Assembly (NCBI GenBank): GCA_963829135.1
Contig: CAWHHO010000003.1
Span: forward strand, 186,001 to 250,000
Direction: 5' to 3'
Source: Kumtagia sp963829135
GTDB lineage: Bacteria > Pseudomonadota > Alphaproteobacteria > Rhizobiales > Rhizobiaceae
Length of the DNA: 64,000 nt
Position 1 is the first letter of the stretch, and every line of letters begins with the position of its first letter. The notes under the pieces were generated by a model. That model was not told the DNA's origin. It worked only from the letters and a program-made list of their open reading frames with translations, and made no database searches. Of this stretch, positions 29,415 through 39,100 are shown piece after piece. A program made the position numbers and the translations under genes.

Positions 29415-31561
29415 GCCACTTGCCTTGTCTGCTGGTCCCACAAGTGCCTATAGGTCATGCAGCGCGAGATGAGCTGGTCGTGGCGGCCGAGATCCGCGAT
29501 TTTGCCCCGCTCGATCACCAGAATCGCGTCGGCATCCACGAGGGTTGAAAGGCGGTGCGACACGATGATGACCGTGCGTCCTTCGGCGATCTGTCGCAGG
29601 TTCTGGCGGATAATTGCCTCGCTGTCAGGGTCCAGAGCACTTGTGGCTTCGTCGAAAATGAGGATACGCGGATCGGTTATGAGCGCGCGCGCTATCGCCA
29701 GGCGCTGCTTCTGACCGCCGGAAAGATTGGCTCCATTCTCTTCCAGCTTGGTCTCGAATCCTTGGGGAAGCCTCTCGATGAATTCCTCCGCTCCCGCCAT
29801 ACGTGCAGCGGTTGCAATATCCTCGATACTTGCATCCGGCTTTGCGGCGGCGATGTTTTCGCGCACTGTGCCGCGAAACAGAAAATTGTCCTGCAGCACG
29901 ACGCCGATGCTTTTTCGCAGATGCACGAGGTCGATCTCACGGAGGTCGAAACCGTCCATCCGGATGAGCCCTCGCTGAATTGGGTAAAGACCCTGGATCA
30001 AGCGAGTAACTGTCGTCTTGCCCGATCCGCTCCGACCGACGATCCCAAACACCGAGCCCGTGGAAATGTCGAAGGAGACGTCATCCAGCGCCAGCGCACC
30101 ATCCGGTCCGTAACGAAAGGAGACACCTTCAAATTCGATCCGGCCCTTGAGATCAGGCCGCAATCCACGGCCGCGACCGTGCTGCTCAGGGCGTTGATTC
30201 ATGACTTCTCCCAGCATTCGCACCGAAAGAGCAACTTCCTGATACTCATGAATCATCGTAACAATTTGAACCAGGGGTCCGGAAACGCGCGCCGCCAACA
30301 TATTGAATGCAACAAGTGCGCCAATCGTCATGGTGCCGCTGAAAACATCGAGCGCCCCGAGACCGATGATTGCGACGCTCATGAGTTTTTCGACCAGGCC
30401 GGTCAGCGACTGAGCCACCGCTGAGATCTTCTCAACCCGGAAACGTACCGAAATGGACTGTGCCGACTGGTCGTCCCAGACTCGTCGCTGGCGCGGTTCG
30501 ATCGCCAGGGACTTAACGGTTCTCATGCCATGAACGGTTTCCACCAGCAGCGCCTGCCGCTCGCCTTCTGCCTCATACAAAGCCTGCAAACGCTTCCGGA
30601 AAGGACCGACGAGCGAAAGCACGACGAGGCCGACGAGAGCCGCGAAACCGACAACCACGAGCGTAAGCTTGACGCTGTAGAACAGCAGGATAGGCACAAA
30701 CACAAACAGCGACATACCGTCGAGAAGCGTCAGGAAAAGTCGACCCGTCAGAAATTCGCGGATCCGGCTTGTCTGCTGCATGTGCTTCACGAGGACGCCG
30801 GCCGAGGCTTGTTCAAACAACGCGATCGGCAGGCTCAGGAGGTGACCGAATGTGCGCGTCGCCACCCGGATGTCGATCTTGTTGGTGGCATAAAGGAGAA
30901 GAAAGCGCCTCAGGAACGTGAAAATTGCATCGAATAAAAGCGCAATGCAGATCCCGATCGTCAACACGGTGAGCGTGGCGTAGCTCTCGTGTACAAGCAC
31001 CTTATCGATGACAAGTTGAAAGAAGATCGGCGTCGCCAGGCCGAGCGCATAAAGGACGAAGGCGGCTATCGCGACGTCGCGAAACAGCCGGCGCTGGCGA
31101 AATAGCTCTGGCACAAACCACCGAAAGCCGAACGGCTGATCGGTATCCGATAGCCGATACTGGCGCTTCAGCAGGACGACCGACCCGCGCCAGCTCCTTG
31201 AAAACTGCTCCTCGGTCACCAACAGCTCTTCGGGCCGATGGGCGAGGGGGTCCAAGACCCTTACGACCTCCGAGCCGTCGCTTTCTCTGGACATGGCGCC
31301 TATGACGACAACCCAATTGCCGTTTTCAAGTTCGGCCAGAACTGGGTAGGCGTCGCCAAGCTTCACCAATGACTGCCACGAGAGCCGGACGTTGCGTGCA
31401 TGGAGCCCCGCATCCTTTGCTATCCGCAAAAGCTGGCGAATGGCGACCGGCTTCTCGCCGATCGCGTAGTCATGAAGAAGGCGCTCCGGCGAAAGGTCCA
31501 CCCCGTGATGACGTGCGACCAGCGCCAGGCACTGCAGACTGGTCTGGGAATGCATGTTCAT
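29411..31561 (-). CDS. Type I secretion ABC exporter (HlyB-like)
   Basis: A 716-residue exporter. Residues about 1-130 are a C39-like domain. At the position of the peptidase Cys it has a non-Cys residue (the segment reads TSLQCLALVARHHG, whose Cys corresponds to the later ACL position), so it should bind but not cut its substrate, as in HlyB. Residues about 155-440 form the membrane domain. Residues about 480-700 form the ATPase with Walker A GRSGSGKTT, signature LSGGQKQRLAIARA and Walker B ILIFDEATSALD. The non-cleaving N-terminal domain fits an RTX-type substrate, and the giant RTX protein encoded upstream in the same operon is the obvious candidate. Confidence 0.92.
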   Translation of the reverse strand: MNMHSQTSLQCLALVARHHGVDLSPERLLHDYAIGEKPVAIRQLLRIAKDAGLHARNVRLSWQSLVKLGDAYPVLAELENGNWVVVIGAMSRESDGSEVVRVLDPLAHRPEELLVTEEQFSRSWRGSVVLLKRQYRLSDTDQPFGFRWFVPELFRQRRLFRDVAIAAFVLYALGLATPIFFQLVIDKVLVHESYATLTVLTIGICIALLFDAIFTFLRRFLLLYATNKIDIRVATRTFGHLLSLPIALFEQASAGVLVKHMQQTSRIREFLTGRLFLTLLDGMSLFVFVPILLFYSVKLTLVVVGFAALVGLVVLSLVGPFRKRLQALYEAEGERQALLVETVHGMRTVKSLAIEPRQRRVWDDQSAQSISVRFRVEKISAVAQSLTGLVEKLMSVAIIGLGALDVFSGTMTIGALVAFNMLAARVSGPLVQIVTMIHEYQEVALSVRMLGEVMNQRPEQHGRGRGLRPDLKGRIEFEGVSFRYGPDGALALDDVSFDISTGSVFGIVGRSGSGKTTVTRLIQGLYPIQRGLIRMDGFDLREIDLVHLRKSIGVVLQDNFLFRGTVRENIAAAKPDASIEDIATAARMAGAEEFIERLPQGFETKLEENGANLSGGQKQRLAIARALITDPRILIFDEATSALDPDSEAIIRQNLRQIAEGRTVIIVSHRLSTLVDADAILVIERGKIADLGRHDQLISRCMTYRHLWDQQTRQVA

Positions 31562-31591
31562 GAGTGGGGCGAGCCTTCCGGGGCGTTCCGA

Positions 31592-31918
31592 TCAGCTAAA
31601 GTTTGGCGACGCATTGAAGGACAGGCCAGCGCGCTGTGCCGATTCAGCATGGGCTGAATTTAGGTCAAGACTCGGCTTTTGAACGTCGGAAACCCGGCGA
31701 ATAGCGCCAGCTTCTACCAAACCTGCGATCGCCTTTTGCATCAGGTCGACCGCATTGGCGAACGCGTCCACGGGCATTATAACGCGTTGCCGGAACACCG
31801 GCCTGGGATTGTTTTTTTCATCTCGCTCGGTGGCGGACAGGCTCACGATGTCTATTCTTACGATTGAGCCTGTAACGGTGATTTCGCCGATTCCATCGGC
31901 ATAAAGTTCCAGATTCAT
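31592..31918 (-). CDS. 108-residue protein of unknown function in the secretion operon
   Basis: A small acidic protein beginning MNLELYADGIGEITVTGS, with the segment RQRVIMPVDAFANAVDLMQKA. The pattern of a YA start, an Arg-Val-x-Met-Pro stretch and a following amphipathic helix resembles DUF3467 proteins, but I cannot confirm this. Its ATG at 31918 overlaps the stop of the GTPase gene by four bases, and the exporter gene starts 30 bases downstream, so it is firmly inside the operon. A chaperone or accessory role for the giant secreted protein is possible but unproven. Confidence 0.75.
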   Translation of the reverse strand: MNLELYADGIGEITVTGSIVRIDIVSLSATERDEKNNPRPVFRQRVIMPVDAFANAVDLMQKAIAGLVEAGAIRRVSDVQKPSLDLNSAHAESAQRAGLSFNASPNFS

Positions 31919-33164
31919 TGCTCTAACTCCAAGGTTAATCTGTGCAAACGCTGATCTTCCCAGGATGGGAAGGCATTGCGGGAATTTCCGAGATTTTGCG
32001 GGCCGAAGTCCGAAGCTCCATCGATCAGGCAGTCGTCGAGCGACGATCGGATCGCTCGCTCATCAAGTCCGGAGCCTATGAACACAAGCTCCTGCCGGCG
32101 ATCCCCCCATCGAGCCTGCCAATGCCGCTCCATAAGCTGATGGAACTGCGAATGGCGAGGCCAGTGCGCTTTCGGCACAACTGCCCACCAAAGCGCCTTT
32201 TGCTCCGTGCGGCGCTGTGTTCCCGCGATCGACAGGAGGCCCACCCAGTCTGGGTTGTCTGCCAGCCAATAGTGACCCTTGGCGCGAATGAGGCCAGGCC
32301 AATCCCGCGACAGGAAATCACGGAATCGCGTGGGATCGAAAGGCGGTCGGGCACGATAGACGAAACTGGTGATGCCGTACTCTTCCGTTTCGGGAACGTG
32401 GCTTGCAAAGCCATAGAGTTCCTTGTGCCAGAGAGGATGACGCGCAGCCTTGGACTCGTCGAAGAGACGGGTATCGAGTATGTCAGCGAGCGGCAGCCGG
32501 CCGAAATCAGTCTCGATGATACGTGCGTCCGGGTTGAGGGCAGCGACGATCTGACGGATTTCGACGCAGGCCTTCGGGCTGACTTCCGAGATTTTGTTGA
32601 CCACGACCACGTCGGCAAACTCGATTTGTTCGACCAACAGATCGACGAGCGTGCGTTTGTCTTCCGTGTCGCGTGTCTCGCCGCGGTCGCTTAGAAAGTC
32701 CTTGCTCGAATAGTCGGAAAGAAGATTTGCCGCGTCGACAACCGACACCATCGTGTCAAGCCTTGCGATATCGGCGAGTGCGGTTCCCGTTTCGTCGCGA
32801 AACGAAAACGTCGCCGCAACCGGCAGCGGCTCGGCAATACCGGTTCCTTCGATCAAAAGGTAATCGAAGCGTTTCTCTGCGGCGAGGCGGCGGACTTCGC
32901 TCAGCAGATCATCCCTCAAAGTGCAGCATATGCACCCATTCGTCAGTTCGACCAGCGTCTCGTTGGTCCGTGAAAGGTCGGCGCCGCCGTCTCGGACGAG
33001 ATCCGCGTCAATGTTGATTTCGCTCATGTCGTTGACGATGACCGCGACGCGCAGTCCTTCGCGGTTTCGCAGGACATGGTTCAGAAGCGTCGTTTTGCCG
33101 GCGCCGAGAAAGCCCGTGAGCACGGTCACGGGCAATCGATCTTCTGTACCCCCCGGGCCTGCAT
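31915..33164 (-). CDS. COG0523 GTPase (CobW/ZNG1-like metallochaperone), probable one-base deletion near the start
   Basis: A G3E-family GTPase that in characterised members inserts or delivers zinc or other metals. It shows Walker A GFLGAGKTTLLNH, the metal-binding CxCC motif GCICCTLRDDL, and the EGTGIAEPLP and VVNKISEV motifs, then a C-terminal CobW_C domain (IRAKGHYWLAD). The frame that contains Walker A has no ATG, only TTG at 33135. An ATG at 33164 with AGGAG six bases upstream sits in another frame and joins perfectly if the run of six C (plus strand 33149-33154) lost one base. It would then read MQARGGTEDRLPVTVL. The ribosome-binding site overlaps the stop of the giant gene, so it is second in the operon. 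Confidence 0.88.
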
Positions 33165-33173
33165 GCCTTACTC

Positions 33174-36100
33174 CTATGCCGCAAGTTGCGGTCTGAACGC
33201 GACATCTACGTGGTAGTTCGTCGCGTTGAAGCTACTGGTCGGGAATAGCCCGCTCGGACCGTAGGCGTAGACGCCGTTGCCGCCACTTAACGTGCTCGAC
33301 GGCGCCTGAAGATCCTGGTTGGAGAAGTCGGTGTTGAAGGCGCCCGGAGTTGCCGAATAGAATCCGTTGCTGTGATATGACACGACGTAGGTCGTATCTG
33401 CCTCGATGGCGACTTCCTGGGCTAGGCTGACAGCCTGCCAGCCGCTGGCAGTCTCGTTGTTGAACGTGGCGCTTGCAAGCAGTGTCCCGCTCTCGGTCCA
33501 CAGATGCGCTTCGTGCGGCCCGACATTTTCCGCTGCTTTGTAGAAGCGGAGGCCGGTAATGAAACCGCTCACATCCGCCTGGAACTTCATGCCAAGTTCC
33601 ACATCGCCGGGATCGCTCACTGCGCCTGTGGCGGGAGCGGCGGACCCGAACAAATTCTGGGTACCCCCCGCGGGATCGACGCTCAACACCACCTGAGCCA
33701 TATCCGTTTCGTTGTTGCCGTCGGAGACGGTATAGGTGAAGCTGGCAATGCCGACATGATCCTGGGTTGGCGTAAATGTGATGACATTGTTTTCGAACGA
33801 CACCGCACCGTTCACGGCGTTGCCGACCCCCGTGATGGTCAGCGGATCGTTGTTGGCGTCGGTATCATTGGCGAGCAACGTGCTTGCCTGGAACGCAACC
33901 GCCGTATTGTAAGAGGTGAAAAAGCCAGGGTCGTCACCCGCCACCGGGCGAAGGTTTCCGTTGACCTGTTCATAGAGAACATCGACCCAATAGTTTGTTG
34001 AATTGAAGCTGGAGGTCGGGAAAAGCGAGCCGGAGCCATAGGCGTAGACGCCGTTTCCGCCGCTGGCGGGCGCCGTGAGAGGGCCGTTCGAATAGGTGCT
34101 GGCGAAGAAATTCGGGGTTACCCCGTAAAAGCCATTGGAGTGGTAGCTTGCGACATAGGTCGTGCCTGCCGAAACCGCGACCGGCTGCGCGAAGGTCACG
34201 GTTTGCCAGCCCGTCGCACTTTCATTGGTAAATGTCGCATTGGCGAGCAGCGTGCCTGTGCTGGTCCACAACGACCCCGTGTGTGTTCCGACATCCTGCG
34301 CACTCTTATAGTAGCGCAGGCCCGTTATGATACCGGGCGATGACGCCTGGAACTTAACGCCCAGCTCTACGGAAGCAGCATCGTTCGTTGAAAGAATGCT
34401 GGGTGCGCTGGATGGCGAGAAAAGATTCGCTGTCGTATCGGATTGTCCGACGGTCAAGCTTACTACGGCGGTCGCAGTGCCTTCGCGGCCATCCGATAGT
34501 GCGTAGGAGAAGCTCGCTGGTCCGATATAGCCGGAAGTCGGCGTGAAGGTAATGAAACCGGTCTGGCTGTTAAGCGATACGGTGCCATTTGTGGCGTTGC
34601 TCACGCTTGTGATCGTCAGCGGATCACCATCCGGGTCGCTATCGTTGGCGAGGAGAGCGGCGGAGGCGATCGACAGCAGTCCGCTGTTGGAAACAGTGAA
34701 CCCATTGTCGTTTCCGGCAATCGGCACCGAGTTGATGGACGACCGCTCGAGAACGACATCGACCCAGTAGTTCGTTGCCTGATTTGCGCCGGTTGGGAAC
34801 GCGGTGCCGGGGGAATAGGTATAGACGCCGTTCCCGCCGCTGGTCCCGGACGAGGGGGCGCTCAGCGAGCCGTTGGTCTTAGTGGTCGAGAAATAGCCCG
34901 CTGTGGCTGCATAGACTCCGTTCGTATGGTAAGATGCTACGTAGGTCGTTCCCTTCGTGATATCGACGGCGTTTGAGAAAGTCGCGGTCTGCCATCCGCT
35001 GAAAGACTCGTTGGTGAATGTCACAGTCGCCAGCTGCGTACCGGTCGATGACCAGAGCGTACCGGTGTGCGGTCCGGTGTCGTTTGCCAACTTATAGAAG
35101 CGGATGCCGGTAATCGAACCGTTGACCGCTGAAGTAAACTTCATCCCGAGTTCAAGACCGGCAGCATCGGCAAAGCCCGGTCCCGACGGTCCTTCAGTCC
35201 ACTGAAACAGCGAAACGCCCGCGGGGTCCTGGTCTACCGTCAGGTTCACAGCGGCCGTGTCGGTGCCCCCACGCCCATCAGAAACCGTGTATGTGAAGGT
35301 CGCCGTTCCACTGTAGCCCGCAGTCGGCGTGAACAGCACGTTGCCTGTCTGTGCATCGAGCGTCACAGTGCCGTTGGTCGCGTTACCGACCGCGGTGATG
35401 GATAGCGGATCCTGGTTCGAGTCGCTGTCGTTCGCCAGCAAAGACGCGAACGAGATTGGGAGCATCCCGTTCTTGCCGATCGTAAGTCCCGAATCGTCTC
35501 CCGCAACCGGTGCGATATTCGGGTCGGGCTGGAACACGACATCCACCCAGTAATTGGCATTGCTCGATCCCTGGTTCGGGAATGTGCCAGGGGTGGACGT
35601 ATAGGCATAGACGCCGCCACCCTGCATGGCCTTGAGCAGCCCATTGGAGTAGGTCGCCGTGAAATAATTGTCATTAGCAGAATAGTATCCGTTCGTGTGA
35701 TACGACGCGACATAAGTAGTCCCGGACGCTATGTGCACGGGATTGCTGAAACTCACCGTCTGCCAGCCCGAAATCGGTTCGCCCACCGAGGTTCCGGTCG
35801 CCAGGAGCGTGCCGCTGGAAGTCCACAAACTCACAGTATGCGGACCGGCGTTGTAGAAGCCTTTGTAGAACCGGATTCCCTCCACAGTTCCGGTTGTCGT
35901 TGCCTGGAAGCGAATGCCGAGTTCTACGTCGTCTCTGTCAACCACGGTCGTCTGCTGCGGCGTGGCTGATTGGGTCCACAGGCTCGAGGTAGTCGGCAGG
36001 CCGACGGTGACCTGCGTACCCGCGGAGGAGTTGCCCAGATTCAGGCTGTCATCGACCGCTCGGGCCATGATGTTGTAGGTTCCCGCCGCCTGGACGACCC

Positions 36101-39100
36101 AGCTATAGCTCCAACTCTCGCGTCCGGCCGTCTTCCACCAGGACTGTCCGCCGTCCACCGAAATCTCGACACCGGCAACAAGGCCTCCTCCGAGATCCTG
36201 GGCCGTGCCGGTAATCGTCACTTTCTGCCCTTCGACGAAATTCGTCCCGAAAGGCGTGATCGTCGCGGTCGGTTTGATCGTATCGGTGGACTGGCTTGCC
36301 AGGATCAGGCTCGCATTCAGCGAACCAGGCTGGATGCCCATGTCCGCGAACATGTTCACCATCGCCTGCTGAACGTTCGGGTCGGTGGGTGTTTCCGCGC
36401 CGTCGTGCTCCGAATCGAGACCCCACGACCAGAAAACGGTACCGGCGCCGAAAACCAGCGCGCCGCTCTCGGCCCTGTACATGGTCAGACTGTGGGAAAC
36501 GTTGGCGGGGCCGACCGTTGTTCCGTAATCCTCCAGATATGTATCCACGGATACGTTGGACAGGGAGAGATTTATGAGACCGGCCGGCCTGAACCCGTTC
36601 TCGACGTCGGAGTCCCATTCGTAGCCGAGCAGATTCTGGACAAGCGAAAACGTTTGGCCCGGCTGCAAATCGGCGACATCGGTGTTCCGCCAGAACCTGA
36701 GGTTCGAATAGTCGTAGGGGATTGTGATTGTATCCAGCCGGTAGCTGTCGACCGAGAACATCGTCCCGGTCAGCGAGTTTTCCGGCTCCTGTCCGGGATC
36801 GGCATAGCGTGGATCGCGCCAGGTGCCAGTGCCTATAGAACTCGGATCCGGTGTGCCGCCCCAGGTCTCCTTGTAGCAGACCATCGTCCGGTAAGGCGTG
36901 CCGTTACCGTCGATGCTGGTTTCCCACCGGACTTTCCAATAGACCTCGTTGCCGCTCCAGAATGCGAGGTTGACGCCTTGGTCCCGCGCCGCCTCGACAT
37001 TGGCCCGCTGTTCCGCCGACCAATATTCGTCGTGGCCCACGGACAGGAAAGCGTCATGATTGAGGAGCGTGCTGCCCGAGCGCGTCGTATCGAGCCCCGA
37101 TATGTACGAGACGTCGTAGCCATTCTGCTCAAGCCAACGGATCGCGGAGTGTTCCACGCCGAAGATGAAGTCGTGCGTGCCGCCCTTCGAGCTCGTGTTG
37201 GTAACAAACGGACGATTATAGCTGACTGCGGTGGCGCGCCCGATGGAATTGATGCCGCAGCCACAGGTGGGAGGCAAATAGCCAATCAGATCAGCCGGAT
37301 CGACCGGAACTTCACCGAAATACAGGCTGGCGCCGCCCCATTCATTGTAGGCCTGCCACGTGGTGTCGGATGTCTGGAAGACGACATCGCTTTGCGAGCT
37401 GTCGTCACGCACGACGAAGGGAATGTGACTGGCGCCCTGAGAGCCGTCGAGGCGAACAAGCTTGGCAATATAGAGGCCGGAGACGGCGTCGTCGGGAATG
37501 GTCCAGCTTGCCGATACCTCCCAGTTCCCTGCGTCGATCAGACCGCGCGACATGTCTACGATCGGATGCGGTTGCACCTGCGCGGATGTGAGAGACCTGT
37601 CGATGGATCCGACCTTGCGCGCGCCATCGCCGCCGTAGTAGCCGAGCCGGTAAATATCGATTCTGTAGTTTGTCGAGTCGGTCGCGATCTTGAAATCGAC
37701 CGTTTGGCCGACATTGGTGCTGATCTCCGTTGCAAAACCCTGGATTGTACCATCGCCGTCACCGCCATAGCCGTAGGGGGTTTCGAGGCCCCATTCGCTG
37801 ATGGGATTGCCCTGCTTCATGTTTTCGAGGACGATCTTGTTCGCAGTTACCGTGCCGAGCTGACCGGCCGCAACTGTACCGTCTGAGAATTGAAAATTCT
37901 CGACGTTGGTTACCGTGTCCGTACCGTCCGGTGATCCACCGCGGCTGTCGATCACAGTGTAGTTTGCGCCCACCAGGGAGACCAAATAGTTGGCGCGCGC
38001 GCCAGTGAAGACAGCTGTATCAGATGCTCCGGCCCCGCCGTCGATCGTGTCGTTGCCTCCACCGCCTGCCAGCGTGTCGTTTGCCGACCCCCCAATCAGC
38101 ACATTAGCCGAGCTATTGCCGGTAATGGTGAAAGCCTCGGTCTGCGCAGAGAGGTTGATTGTTGAATTGCCAGCCGCGCCTGCAGCCGAGATCGCCTCGA
38201 CGCCCTGAAGGGCGCCATCGCTGAGTGCATTGAACTTGGCCGATGTCGAGGTCAGAGTGATCGTATCGCCGGTGCCGGCGCCGAGATTGACCGTGCCCGC
38301 TCCGACGAGGATGGCGTCGAGCTGAGCGCCAGTCATTGTAACCGTATCGGTTCCCGTCGTGCCGGTAAGATTGCCGGTCTCGACGTTGCTGACTGTCGGC
38401 GTGCCCAGCGCCGATATGTCGCCACTGGCGAGAACGTTCAGCACGTCCGTGCCGCCGCCGAGATCGATCGTGCTGAACCCGGCCGCCTGCGATGCGGCCA
38501 TCGTCACAGTGTCGTTGCCGGTGCTGCCGGTGAGCGTCTCGATGCCGGTGATTGTTCCGGCCGAGAAGTTGACTGTGCTCGCGTTGGTCAGCACGATGCG
38601 GTCGCCCGTACCAACGCCACTGTTAGCGCCGCCGTCGATTGACTCGCCGGTAACGAACTGGCCATTGGCGATGTTGATCGTGTCATCGCCGCCGCCAGCG
38701 ACGATCGTGTCGGCTGCGGACCCACCGGTGATCGTGTCAGCCTGTCCACTGCCGGTAATGGCAAACGCCTCGGTCTGCCCGCTCAGCGTTATGGTTACGC
38801 CGGCTGCAGCGCCCGACGCGGAGATCGCCTCGACGCCTTGAATGGCGCCGTCGCTGAGCACATTGAGATCAGCCGACGTTGAGGTCAAGTTGATCGTATC
38901 GCCGGTGCCGGCGCCGAGATTGATCGTGCCCGCTCCGACGAGAATGGCGTCAAGCTGAGCGCCAGTCATTGTAACCGTATCGGTTCCCGTCGTGCCGGTA
39001 AGATTGCCGGTCTCGACGTTGCTGACTGTCGGCGTACCGAGCGCCGATAGGTCGCCACTGGCAAGAACATTCAGCACATCCGTGCCACCGCCGAGATCGA

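Noticed and set aside
35970..37886. 638-codon open frame on the plus strand
   Set aside because: It lies wholly opposite the giant gene. Its translation is rich in Arg, Gly and Asp with no domain, as expected from the complement of GC-rich coding DNA.
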